A stretch of DNA of 64,000 bases, taken from positions 62,290,957 through 62,354,956 of the forward strand of contig CM055096.1 in NCBI GenBank assembly GCA_029204225.1, in the 5' to 3' direction. This DNA comes from Diphasiastrum complanatum (taxonomy: Eukaryota; Streptophyta; Lycopodiopsida; Lycopodiales; Lycopodiaceae). The notes below the pieces were generated by a model that was not told the origin of the DNA, made no database searches, and saw only the letters and a program-made list of their open reading frames with translations. The stretch's first letter is position 1; every line of letters starts with the position of its first letter. Position numbers and translations under genes: made by a program. This document shows positions 44,103 through 56,373 of this stretch, piece by piece.

Positions 44103-44872
44103 TTAGTTGTTAAGACAATACTCTTTGAATTTGGTGCAGATGTATTCTCCCTCGTTGTCGAACCTCAATGCTTTGATTTGTTCACCAGTTTGATTTTTTG
44201 CATGCTCTTTGAATTGTCTGAACTTGGTGAAAGCTTCTGATTTCGGCTTAATGAAGTAAACGGCTGTTCTTCTGGAGAATTCATCAATAAAGGTAATGAA
44301 ATACTTTGGATCTAGCAATGACGGAGTTTGCATAGGTCCGCATATATCTGAATGAACAATATCTAACAGACCTTTTGCTGCATGCCTATGACTCGATCTA
44401 AAGGGAATCCTAGTCTGCTTTCCGAGAATGCAGCTATGGCAGACATGGAGATCGATTTTGCCAGAAGAATAGTTGAGATCAAGTGCTAGGGATTGTCTGG
44501 ACATGTTCGAAACAAATGCACAATTCAAGTGTCCTAAGCGATGATGCCATAGTAATGCTTATTGACAAAAATAGAGGTTTTCAAGACATGACTAGAATAA
44601 GAATAACAATGCACCAATTTGTATAAGTATCCATGCCTCTTGTCGAGTGCAAGGATCTTCTTACTCTTATCGATAATTCTGCATTGATTAGACTCAAACT
44701 CCACCTTATGACCGAAATTTGTAATTCTACTTACTGATAACATATTTGTAGAGAATTCAGGGACATACAAGACTTTTGATAGTAGTTTGAATTGATCATG
44801 CTGAAATCTCAATCTTACAGTACCTTCTCATTTGATAGTGTGAGTGTTATCATCACCAAGATGAACATACTT
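44103..44872 (-). pseudogene. Copia protease end and integrase fragment (minus strand)
   Basis: Reading leftwards: the C-terminal part of the protease region (YVHLGDDNTHTIK at about 44872-44833, then KLLSKVLYVPEFSTNMLSVS), GAG-pre-integrase (DKRHGYLYKL), the integrase zinc region (CHSCILGKQTRIPF) and the core with first Asp in HSDICGPM, ITFIDEFSRR, and the second Asp in ALRFDNEGEYI. It stops at 44103 (KFKEYCLNN), so it lacks the integrase end and RT. An in-frame stop lies near 44830. Its protease start abuts a plus-strand RT head-to-head at about 44880. Confidence 0.85.
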
Positions 44873-44883
44873 CTTTGTGTTGT

Positions 44884-46340
44884 AAGGCGTATAGGAATGC
44901 CCGATTCTGATCTCTGGAAAGAAGCTATGGATAAAGAGTATTTATCTCTTATCAAGAACTAGAGGACGATTGTGGAATTACCTGCTAGCAGAAACATAGT
45001 TGATTGCAAATGGATTTTCAAAGTCAAGTACAAAGCAGAGGGAAGTACCAACAGAAGGAAAGCCCGACTTGTCGCCAGAGGATTTTCTCAGGTATACAAC
45101 GTCGCTTACACTGAGACCTTCAGTCCAAGAGTCAAGCATTTTTCTATTCGACTTTTATTATTTACATGGTGCAATCCGAAGGTTATATTATCAAAGGTAA
45201 GCACAATTATGTGTGTAAACTCCATAAAACACTTTATGGCTTGAAGCAATCTACTTGAGCATGGTTGTAAAGGATCATACTTTCCTTATCGATCACGACT
45301 ACATACCAAGCTCTTCATATTCGAATGCTTACTTCAAGATAGTGTAGCAGTCTTTTATCATTATCACTTTATACGTGGACGACACATTGCTTTTCGACAA
45401 CAATATCGATCTGATAAAAGAAGGCAAAACTACGCTATCTTTCGAATCGACACGATCTTCCAAATCGACACGATCGATTTCTGCCATGGTATTCAAATCC
45501 ACAGAGATAGAAATCAAAAGTTGATCTACATTATTCAACAGAGGTACATCTACAATATGCTAGTCAGATATAATCTGGTTAATTGCAAGATAGCTCTCTC
45601 ACCAATGGAACCAAGTCTCAAGTTGTCAAAGGACCAATGTCCCCGAACAATTGAAGAGAAGGAGCAGATGCATGAGTATCCTTATCATTCGATAATAGGA
45701 TCTCTTATGTACGCAATGATCTGTACCAGACTAGACATAGCTTTTGCAGTCAACTCCATAAGTCAGTTTATGACTAATGCTGGTGTGACACATTGGAAAG
45801 CTCTTATCAGAGTCATGAAATATCTTCGAACTACTATTTGACTATTGCATTTGTTATGGAGCAATCGACAACGACAAACTCAATCTACTCAATGGTTACA
45901 CAGATGCAAGTTGGGCAGGAGACGTAGACACTCGTAAATCCACTTATGAATTTACATTCGTCCTCAACAATGGTCATATTTCCTAGAACAGTCGCAAACA
46001 ATCTTCAATAGCTCTATCTTCTACATAATCAGAGTATATCGTAGCCTCACAAGCTACAAAGGAAGCACTTTGGTTGAGAAACTTATTTTCAAATATTAGT
46101 CTGAATCAATATGCTCCGACATTATTATTTTGTGACAATCAAAGTGCCATTGCCTTGTCAGCCAACCCTAGATTTCATTTTAGGAGTAAGCACATTGAAC
46201 TGAAGTACCACTATGTCAGAAGCAAAGTTCTCGACAAAGAGGTTAGATTGCTGTCGAACGCAAGATATGACAGCAAATATTTTTACCAAAGCATTAAGCT
46301 TGGATTCTAAGTTTAAAGGTCAAGGCATTCATGGATTCAG
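44884..46340 (+). pseudogene. Copia element F: RT and RNase H (plus strand)
   Basis: RT starts at DLWKEAMDKEYLSLI (about 44910), followed by a stop, then CKWIFKVKYKAEGSTNRRKARLVA and on to NVAYTETFSP. It then jumps frame: the palm YVDD at 45372-45383 is intact but in another frame. RNase H and its connection run at 45521-45841 (YPYHSIIGSLMYAMICTRLD) and 46074-46300 (FCDNQSAIALSANP, SKHIELKYHYVR). Several stops and frame changes inactivate it. The 5' LTR was not seen; the 3' LTR follows directly. Confidence 0.87.
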
Positions 46341-46352
46341 ATTAAGGGAGAG
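46341..46352 (+). other. Polypurine tract of element F
   Basis: ATTAAGGGAGAG lies directly before the LTR start TGTTGGATT. Confidence 0.8.
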
Positions 46353-47387
46353 TGTTGGATTATTCTCCTACTAATCGACTAATCGACATTTTAATCTTTG
46401 TCCAATTTTATCCAGACCTGAAGATTTCTTCAAATTTTTACACAGTTTGCATAACTACTCAGAAATGGCTCACAATGTCGGCATTTTCGAGATTTTCGTC
46501 TTTTGGATTTTTCTCTCACTTCGGCATTTTTGCAAAATGCCAGATGCCTCAAATGTTAAGGAAATGACGTTGGCGAAGACCTTCACATTTTTTGCATTTT
46601 TTGCATGACAATTTACGTTCATTTTTGCAGATAATAGTTTAGGTTCAAATCTACAGATAAACTGTTTACAACCAAAGTCATCGGCTTGTATTAATTCATC
46701 AAGCAAGTATTTTGTGAGAAGTCCTAACTGGATGGATGCCAACACATCAAAGCCAACTGGATGACGCATTTGATGACCTAATTGCTTAGTTTAAATAACT
46801 GTTCATATTCCTACATCTTAAGGATTGAAGCATGAAGATCAATCATCAAGTATTGAATAATTAGCGTTCTCTCTCTCAAGCCTGCGAGCTTGAACACTCT
46901 TGAACATTCTAGCTCAATAATTTAGAGTTGATTAGAGATTGCTATTGCGCTTACTGCTTATTGGTATTGTGCTTAATTCATACTTACTTTTAGTCGCTCA
47001 GAGATAGCTTGGAGTACACGGCTTGATCCGTAAACTTGTTGTACTCATTTACTGTCTCGTTTTCATACTGAATCAATACTATCTTCTTATTGTGTTCAGG
47101 ATCGTCTCAAAATGTTTTCGTCGCGACTATTTATATGTCTGATAATTTAATGCTTAAATGTTTGGCTACGTAATCACTGTAGTACTAATGATTTCAAAGT
47201 TAGTTACTATAAGATCGAATGTGATTTCTATCACTATTGTTTTGTTCAAAATTGATAGGCGAAGTCATGCTTAGAGAAAGAGGAAGATAGTTTATTTTTC
47301 TATGGACAATAAGTTTTTTTTTCTTGTCGTTCGAATTCTTTTTATTCGATTCTTTTCTACCTATCTTTTACACACCTCTTTCCAACA
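46353..47387 (+). repeat. 3' LTR of element F
   Basis: 1035 bp from TGTTGGA to TCCAACA, a perfect 7-base terminal inverted repeat. Gypsy gag on the opposite strand resumes immediately after it, so this marks an insertion point. Five bases after it (GTATA) would be the target duplication, but the left copy was not found. Confidence 0.8.
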
Positions 47388-47806
47388 GTATAATCTTCTC
47401 GACGTTTGAGTTCTCGTCTAATCTTTCTAGGTAGACCTGCTAAGAACCACATAATCATAGCGTCATTATTACTTAGTTCATGATCACACTTAGATCGGAG
47501 ATGCTTAACCCGTTCAATGTAATCTCGCACCCTTTCCCTCTTTTTCATTTTAATTTTACTTGAAAGTAGAAAAAGATTTTCGAAAACCTTTACGGGTTTA
47601 AATCTTGTAATTAGGCCATCTTTAACCACTTCCCAATCCATACGTTCAGTCTCATCTTGGTTGTAAAACCAATTTTGTGTTGCTCCAGTTAAGGACATAG
47701 GAAATAGCTTAAGTTTATCTTGTAGAAAAACTTTGCAAATCTCACACGATTCAGCAAAGATTTTGAGAAATCTCACTGGATCAGATAACCCATTATACTT
47801 TGGCAA
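47388..47806 (-). pseudogene. Ty3/gypsy gag (element E), cut by element F
   Basis: Reading leftwards from 47806: PKYNGLSDPVRFLKIFAESC, then FPMSLTGATQNWFY, W..VKDGLITRF, and VRDYIERVKHLRSKCDH, ending IMWFLAGLPRKIRREL. This is the gypsy gag core; the A..W and the F..RF spacing fit. It is open for about 140 codons and is cut at 47388 by the LTR of Copia F. The zinc knuckle, protease and pol are not seen. Its primer-binding site and LTR lie upstream at 48721-49241, consistent in order and strand. Confidence 0.88.
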
Positions 47807-48720
47807 CTCTAGATGAGGTGTTCTTCTAATGACAACTTGTGGAACAACAATCAGAGGACCAGGTATCTAACCTTCGTCTGATTAAGAATAGATAGATCTG
47901 ATGATGTCGAACTCAAAAATGATGGAATACTATATTTGAAAACCTCAGTCAACTTCGCGAAGGTTCAAGCCAAGGATCAAGAGTGAAATTATTACTTTTG
48001 CAAAAAAAAAATACTTTTTGGACAAAAATAGCTAAAATATAACAATTGACCTTGACTTAAGGTTTGTCCAACTTATTGATTACCAAAAATAGTATGATGG
48101 ACTGACTGTGACTCTGGCGAAGGTTATTCTTGCAAAAAGGTGTTAAACTTTCTACACAAGGTTACCAACAACTAGTGGAATTAGCCTTCGTCGACCTGGC
48201 TATAGATAGATCTAGGTACTGTAGACCAGACGAAGATTTGTTTTCTATATTCTTTTTGTTTTTAGGGTTTTTTTTTTTAGTTTTTTTTTATTGCTTTTGT
48301 TTAGTTTCTGAAAATCGACTTGGAAATAACGTTCGCCCTTCAAATTGTAGCTTCACTGCATCATGGCAGCACTGCCTGCAAGTCGGTGAAGGTTGGTTGC
48401 AAAAGAATAGAAAGTTATCAAAGACTGATGAAGATTTTGCCTCTTTTGTCACCAAAATGGCAGAAATGAACGATTTTTATTGATTTCTCTGAATTTTTCA
48501 GATCCAAATGAATCTTAAGAATGATGATTTGTCTGGCTTCTCTTACTCAACAATCAAAATAAATTTCAAGAAAAAAAATTCACACACATCAAGCAAAATC
48601 TTTCCCAAATAAACCCGAAAATATTATTTCAACCTTATTATGCCAAAACAAGATGCCTAAATGCAAGCTAACATTCAAGCATGGATCAGAAACATGCGGA
48701 AAAATGAAAAATTGGCGTAG
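47807..48720 (-). mobile_element. 5' leader of gypsy element E
   Basis: Between the primer-binding site and gag core. No frame of note; the gag N-terminus must lie near 47880-47820 but stops interrupt it. A T-rich run lies at 48249-48302. Confidence 0.5.
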
Positions 48721-48739
48721 CTCCCCGACAACGGTGCCA
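48721..48739 (-). other. Gypsy primer-binding site
   Basis: On the minus strand TGGCACCGTTGTCGGGGAG. It differs by two bases from TGGCGCCGTTGCCGGGGA, a priming sequence known from plant Tat/Athila-type gypsy elements. It lies four bases inside the LTR end. Confidence 0.8.
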
Positions 48740-48743
48740 AAAT

Positions 48744-49241
48744 TGTAGGGGGTATTTCCTATCCACCTTAAAAAAAGTACAACAATGATAAACTCCAACA
48801 AGCATCAAATCCAACAATTAGCAAATCCAAAGAAAACATGGGAGATAGAGGAGAGAAGAAGAGCAAGGACATTCCATATTCATTCCATAAGAGACTCAAT
48901 CTGCTTGTATTGAAATGAAAAGTGAAAGTACAAAATAACTCGAATCCAGCACTATATATAGTGGGTTTTAGGGCTTTGGTCTCAAATCCTACTGGCCAAT
49001 CTCCACCTCCCTTATTATTTGAAATTCAAATTTTGAGAGGAACCCTTTTTATCGACTAACTTGACTATTAGGCCTTGCGACATTAAAAGTCCCGCAAAAA
49101 GGCCTAAAGTCCTTTTATTAACTTCTAACTAATCAATTAACTATGTGATCATCGGGTTGGACTTACACACACAGATTGCCAAATCCCTCTCACTTATTAA
49201 CTATGGTTAGGGTTGCCTCGATATCCGCAAACCCTCCAACA
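48744..49241 (-). repeat. 5' LTR of gypsy element E
   Basis: 498 bp; on the minus strand it starts TGTTGGAGGGT (49241) and ends ACCCCCTACA (48744), an imperfect inverted repeat. A TATA box (CTATATATAG) lies at about 48951-48960. The strand and position relative to the primer-binding site and gag agree. Confidence 0.8.
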
Positions 49242-50226
49242 ACCCACAATATTAGAATGATTTGCTATCTTGAAACATGTTTGATTTATGATTAAATAGG
49301 CATTCAACAATGTTAGTTCTTTGATAAACTTGTGGTTTGTTCTAGTTGCTCTATGACCTAGCCCTCTACCAACAATCAAATATTTTTTCGATTTCATGAA
49401 AGAAACCATGATGCTTATACCTCTCTAAATTATGAGCATGGTTCAATTGCACACCTCTCTCTCTCTCTCTCTCTCATATTTATCTCAAGTATGTTTATGT
49501 CCATACTGCCAACTTTGGTTATTTGAATTTTCTGTCTTTTTTTTTTAATGATATCCTAATTAATGATTAAGGGTCTATAGTTAATCCAATTCGTTTTATA
49601 GTTGATAATATTAGCCATGGTAACTAACAATATTTCTAAAGGCCAGAGGTTAATTTCTAGAGGTGGAAATCCAAGCTTAGTCATTAGAGGTGTGAATTGC
49701 CATAAATACTAGGGCCTCGAGGGCATGGGAAGAGCCTAAAAAAGGCTTGTGATCATATTATTCCATTCATCCTATCTTGTGCAGTATCATGGATACTTGT
49801 TAGCTAGCACTTGTCCTTGTGTTACTCATGGCTGGACTTACTCTCTAAGTTGTTGTGGGTACCATGTGATGCCATAACTTGGAACTTAACACTTTCCACT
49901 ATGTAAAGCATGTGAGAACATGGCATTAGAAAAAGTTATGAAAATAGTATTGTACTTGAGATATTTGCCTACCCAAGAAAAGCCATAGTAGCGTCAATTC
50001 TCGACTCTTGTGTCTCATAATCGGATTCTAATATTATTTTTATTGTTGCCATTGTCATTGCGTCGTCCTCGTTAATGTCGAGGAGGAGAGAATCTAGAGG
50101 CCTCTCTTGCATCACCACATATATAGTATAGTAATATGGGGGGGGGGGGGGTGGGGGGGCACAATGCACATGCTGCATTGCTTTTTCTTTTCCTTTGGCT
50201 TGCCCAAATGCTCATTCAGATTTGAG
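49242..50226. other. Intergenic stretch upstream of EXO70
   Basis: No gene recognised. It contains a (CT)n tract at about 49454-49475 and a G-run near its right end. Confidence 0.5.
50138..50159. repeat. G14-T-G7 run upstream of EXO70
   Basis: A 22-base G tract with one T, about 470 bp before the EXO70 start codon. Such a tract can fold into a G-quadruplex on the plus strand. Confidence 0.9.
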
Positions 50227-50265
50227 CACGTGTTTGTAAGGAGTGCTGGCTAAAGGACACGTGGC
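50227..50265 (+). promoter_or_regulatory. Two G-box-type elements in the EXO70 promoter
   Basis: CACGTG at 50227-50232 and ACACGTGGC at 50257-50265 match the plant G-box/ABRE core bound by bHLH and bZIP factors. They lie 360-400 bp upstream of the start codon, ahead of a T/C-rich stretch (about 50320-50385) typical of plant leaders. Binding is inferred only from the motif. Confidence 0.45.
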
Positions 50266-50626
50266 AAAGCCTGACGGAGATCTCAAAACATCCAACGGTG
50301 GGAGAATAAAGCTGCGTCGTGACTCTCTCTGTGTCTTTTCTCTATTTTTCTTCGATTCTTTTTCTTCCTCTTTTGCTCTGCGTTGAACAGTTATTGCTCG
50401 CGGTGGCATGGCAATGGCAGTGGCAATAGAGCATTATAGTAGCATATAATGCAATAATGGAAGAATAGATGGTGATTTGCATCAATTCTACGATTCTTCC
50501 TGTGGGAGGATAATGATGATGAGGATAGGTGGGTGGGTGGTCGTATATAGCCATGCCTGCGGATTGAGGGAAAGAGACGTTGAAGCCTAGTGCAGAGTGT
50601 TTGTTGTGATTTTTTACTACAGAGGT

Positions 50627-50785
50627 ATGGCGGCTCTGCGTGATGTTCCGTCCCTTTTAGCACAAGCAGAGCTGATACGTGAGAGCTTGGCCAAGAGCCA
50701 GATTATCACTGATAATATGGTGGAAATTCTTGGCTCCTTCGACCATCGCTTGTCATCTCTCGAGACGGCCATGCGCCCAACTCAG
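50627..50785 (+). CDS. EXO70: EXO70 exon 1
   Basis: 53 codons from the ATG, ending MRPTQ at a CAG/GTAACT donor, phase 0. It encodes the N-terminal coiled-coil helix. Confidence 0.9.
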
Positions 50786-53700
50786 GTAACTCATACTATG
50801 AACGGATCAGGATCGGAAGCCCTAGCTACCTCTCTCAACTTCGTACAAGGCAAAACCCTAGAAGTTATTCACCTTGTGTAGTTTATTCTTGAATCTCCTT
50901 GGGCCCAATTAGGCTTGCCCTTGATTGGCCCCTTCTATTGACCCTCTAAAACGAGGTGACAAAATTTTGGCCAAAATTTGGTCATTTTGGTCCATTAATC
51001 CCCAAAGTGTGTGATAGCAAAATTGTGTGATTTCCTAGTTCTTTGAAAAATTGAACATGGGGATATCTTAGAATGGGGACGGGCCTCAAGTGAGCTTGGC
51101 CTAGCGAGCATCTTATACTAGTTGATTGATTGGACCATTTACAAATTTTCTTAGTAGGCACATTTCATATGCTAGATGATTGTGTTTTTTAAGACGTCCT
51201 TGTGCTCCCACCGGTTTTTTTCATACTTGGAGGTACTGATCTTATCTTATGGATCATTTCTCATACAAAAATACCAAATACATACTGTGTGTATTTAGCA
51301 TTTATTAAACTTATGGCATTCCCTTTGCAAAGCATTTTTAAAAAAAAAAAATTTGTTGACAGACCCTAATCTTCAATTTTTTGAAGGTGCGTACTCATGC
51401 CTTTCGGGTAGCCCATGGCAATCTTGACAAAACTTTGAAAGCAGCTGAAGCAATACTTACTCAATTTGACGTTTCTCGTCAAGTGAGTATACTTCCTTTG
51501 TCATATGCTTTAGAATTTTAATTGGTTTACTTCAAATTGTCGCCCTTCTTGTAATTGTTGTTCATTGCATATATTTCATGTTTTTGAAGGTCATGTAATC
51601 TTTGGTACATAAACGATCGGTTATATGAAATGTAGTTGTATGCTAAGCCTCAACTAAGTGTTGTCAATATTTATGGTGTACAAATCTTTGAGTTTTGTAA
51701 AACATTACTAGTTTCTTGATTGCAAAGGTTTATTTGGTAATTTTGTTTCATGGTACTCTCTCACTAGTTGTCTTTTTCAAGTGCTTGCCTATATTTCTTA
51801 TTGAGCATGCTACATTGATTGTAAAATAATATTGCATCTTCCTATTCAAATGGGAAGCTAAATACCAAATTTTTATTGTATTTCTGTTTAAGCTACTCGT
51901 GATTAGTGCTTTACTGAAAACGTTTGTTAGGAACTTAGCAAGTTGGTGCGTGAGTAAATGTTTGAGAAGTATTTCAGATAATTGTTTTGCCTATAGTTTT
52001 GGACATGACTTGCACCTACTCGAGACCCCATGAGATGTTATGTGTTGCATGTTAATCTTTTATCCATGGTTTTCCAGTCGACCCTAAACCCCTAAAGTTA
52101 GTGTGGTAAGTTGTATAGGTAGGTTTTTTTTTTTTCGTAATTCCTGGACTTTTTGCTTTGACAATGTGATGCCATTACTATTCTCCCTATTACCAAAAAT
52201 ACGTTAATAATCATTTATGTTTATGAAGTGTCGAAATCTACTTACATAGACTATGTCTTAAAGAATACGGCATGAGGAATAGGGTTTAACAATCTTCTAT
52301 GTCTATATTTGTCCCTTACATTTTCTCTTTCTTTTGTTTCATTGCATATTTCAATAGTTAGGTTCTTTTTTTACAAAGTTTGATTGTTGGTCCAAAGGAC
52401 ATGATCAAAGCTAAGAGTAGAACAATGCAAAAAGCACTTCTAGAGCTGAAAATCAATGCACAGAAGATGATAGTACAATGGAGAATCTTAGTGGACTAAC
52501 ATCTAACCAAGAACACAAATTGATGCTCATTGACCACTGATGTATACTAATGATCGCCTTATTCATATTTTGGAGTTGCAAGTTAGTTCAAGAGGCTCAT
52601 TCATAATATCAAAGTAATAAGATGTGAATAGTAAATGATGGGTCCCCAAAGCTCAAGTCATGAATTCTAGTTGTTATTGGATTATTCATAATATTGGTTC
52701 TAACCACTAACGAAGGGATCGAACTAATGATGTAAAGAAGTAATGTGAGGCTCGACGCCCAAGAGACTTGTTGTTCAAGACAGATAGCTCTCCCCTCCTT
52801 GAAATACTTTGTACCACTATTAGTATTGGAAGAGGGAAATACCAAAGCTGTTGCTGAGCATGAGCAATGTAGATCAATTTGTAGGTGACTATGGATGTTG
52901 TAGCAAGAGCCTTTTCACAAGAGAAAAGGCATGATCTAAGGTCATGGGAAAACCCTAGACAACCTAGGGTTTCTCACTTACACTCCTAGATAGGTCAATG
53001 GTTCCATTGGATTGAGAATTCAATATTCGATTTTGAAGAATGGCCATTGGTATACAAAGATAAAGATCATCTTTAATAGGAAAGGATGATCAACTACATT
53101 AGACTAAGGAATAGTGATACAAAAAAAGCTCAAATGACATATCAACACTTGTAATACGAGTAAAGTCTTTGATATTGAAGTAAATTGTACTATTTTTGGG
53201 TAAAAGGCATGTAAGTTTTAAAAATAGTAAAGGCAACATAAGAACCACCTATAGTTAAAAGCCATGCAAAATACAAGGGCAAATATGCTTTAAAATCAAT
53301 TGGACATGAAGGGCCATGCAAGCCATGAAATAGTGATCTAGTTCTATATATTGATGTTATTTCTTCTTAATGACATTCTGTTTTGAAATATGCCTATGGA
53401 GTGAGCATTTCAGAACGATTTCTAGTCTTTTGAGTGTTCCTATCAAATGCTATGAGCCAGGCACAAAAAAATAAAAATTATTGACTTCGTTTCAGCATAT
53501 CCACTTCATGTTTCAGCCTGGTATTAGTGTCTTTGAGATAGGACATCTCCGTTTTAACCATATGTAATTTTGTCTTGAGACCTTGAAAATCTTGCAATAA
53601 TACACTCAGGCTGGATGCAATATAGGACTCCATTGCCTTTGTAGGAGTGTAAGGTTCCTAAGAACAGGGATATGAAGTAAGAGGAGTTAAGTTACTGATA

Positions 53701-56300
53701 TGAAAAGAGGAAGAAGAGGCAGCAGAGGAAGAAAAAGAACGACGAAGATAAGGGAGAAGAAGAAGAAGAAGAAGAAAAGGGAGAAGAAGAGGAAGAAGAG
53801 GGTGATGATGATGATGATGATGATGAAGAAGAAGAAGAAGAAGGTTGCTGCTGCGCATCAGCAGCAACAACAAATTCAGATTGCTGTGCTATGGCTGCAG
53901 AAATGTTTTGGGAGGGAGTGGGGAGATAAAGAGGGCTGGGAGGGGATGGAGCGAGGGAGGGGTGGGGAGGAGCGTGGGAACAAGTGGAGATAGGGAACGA
54001 GGGGGGTCTTTTTGCGAGGAGGGGCCATGGGAGGAGAGAGAAAGAAAGCTTTATCAATGTCTTTTCCATGCCAAAAGGCATATAAGACTAGTAATATACA
54101 GGTCTAGTGGTAACAGTGGAAGCGTATGGAAACGTCTCCAAAATCATTGCAAAGTAAACAACATAACTAAATACTATGAACGAAAATGAGTGAGATATGT
54201 ATGAGTACAATGCTGCTAGGTATACAAAGTGAGTATAGCAACATCAATATCACTTTCATCATGATCTACTGCTGAGGAAGAAGGATGTGATGCGAGCTGC
54301 AATGTGAGGTAACTTTGGTGGACGCTGATGTCGTCTAGGAGGATGAGAAGTATGTCTCTCATGATTGGACAAATAGCTTGAACAACATGACTATGACTAT
54401 GGATGGTGCGTTGTCTCTAATCTCTCATCCGAAGATAAAATGTTCCTCAAACTCAACCTTGTCGATCCCACTTCTTTTGCTCATCGGAAGACACCTCCGT
54501 AGATGAAGAAGTAGTTGTTCTAGGTGGTGTAATAGGTGCCAAGGTAGGCGGCCTCTCTTCGTCACCATTAACTACTTCCACAAACCTTTAGCAATTAGAA
54601 GGTTCTTTATCATGTAGCACCACAAGGAATAGTTTGTGCCATCCAGCCTATCTTCATTAAATAAAGAACCAATAGACTCCGATTCTTTAGCCATAACAGA
54701 AAAATCAGCTTGTAGTAGATAGGAAATAGACTTTCCAAGACAAAATCTACTCAAAGGGCAGCAACCTCAAAGCTGAAATTATGAGCACAATAGATTGCAA
54801 TACTTCACATGCAAATTGCTCAACAAGTAATGAAATAAGTGGCTGATTTCTGCACAAAAAATAGAATGCTCACAAATAGGTAGACTTCAAATGAAGCCTA
54901 AACCATAACCAGAAATTTGTGGCTAAAAAGAGTGCACATTATTTGCATATAGAGCTGATGGTAGCGCCCTACTCCAAGCTCACCAACAGGGAAATTTTAG
55001 CAATAAATGTGTGTAAAACACATGTATCTTCATTTAAGAAGTAAATCTGAGATTTTTAGCATGTAATTGAGTCAAGATCACATGCAATTGGTTTGAGCAT
55101 GGGTGCCCTACTGCTAGCTCTCAAATAGGTGAAGGTGCCCTTCAATTTCCTGCAATTTCCTGCAAAAAAGTTATAAGAAGATGAACAGATTCTTCTCCTG
55201 CAAAAATCAGCATCTTGATGATTTTCTGCAACCAAAAAGGAAAGAAGATAGCTTCCTATTGGGCGCCCTCTTGCAAGCAATATGATCACCTAAAGGCTCT
55301 GATACCATGTAAGAAATAGAAGCCTAAGGATCGAGGATCTTAATTATTCAATCACACAAAGCATTCTCAAAAGAAAGAGAGAGATGGCTAGAAACCCTCT
55401 TGTTGAAACTCGTGGACAGCCAAGGAGAATAGTCAGTATTGCTTACAAAAGTGTATCATACAAATGGGATGCACACATATATATAGTCCAAGATGACTAT
55501 CTAACTTCATGACTATTGGCTATCCAACTAGTTGACTATTGACTATCCAACTTTCTAGAAGTTACATAGAAAGAATAAGGTACCTCCAATATGTCAAGTT
55601 GGGGTGCTTAATGTCACAATTAGGCCTAGTGGACCCATGAGTCCCTACCAAGTTAATTTCATACTAGCTGACTCTAAGTTTAGTAGGCCTAATATAATAA
55701 ATGACCATGGTTACACAACTCTCGACCTTTTGGGTAATGTAAGCAATTCCACTTACATTCCAACAAATCCTGGAAAGGAATTGCTCTGATACCAAATATC
55801 ACAAAGCTATCTGAATACAACTCAAAGCACACCAAAGCAGGCTCCGAAATATCCACTTTATTGATTTCTCTTCAAAGTACATGGCAAACTATCCACATAA
55901 ACACATAAGAGCACTGCTGCTAAGTCTCCTCCCAGCCACTTGTTGCATAGATTATAATAAAGAATGCCTCTCTCTAGACTCACTTATACACAATCCTCGA
56001 GCACCCACTTAACCCTAAGCCTTTCCTAACGTCGACACATGGTGAACCCCATGCACAATCGACACTTGCCACTTGGCAGATATTGGCAAGCGAGTAGGAC
56101 CCGTGTCACTCATGCACTGGACCAAGTGTCCCAATGAGCATATGACACGTGTCTCGTTGACCGGTCAACTCTCCTATTTCTTAGGAGGTCAGCCCAGCAG
56201 CCTCTAAATTAAGACCCAGTACCCTACACCAAATATAAGCCATTAATATTTGCAAATCTACAAGTTTGACGTGTCAACATTGAGGCAGGAATATAGGTAC

Positions 56301-56373
<73 letters not shown>

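Noticed and set aside
48130-48483. 117-codon plus-strand frame
   Set aside because: It lies antisense in the leader of gypsy element E, is dominated by a T-rich run (FFLFLGFFFLVFF), and has no domain.
53658-54189. Open frames of 71-129 codons in the purine tract
   Set aside because: Low-complexity Ser, Leu or Lys/Arg runs produced by GAA/GAT repeats, with no conserved content.
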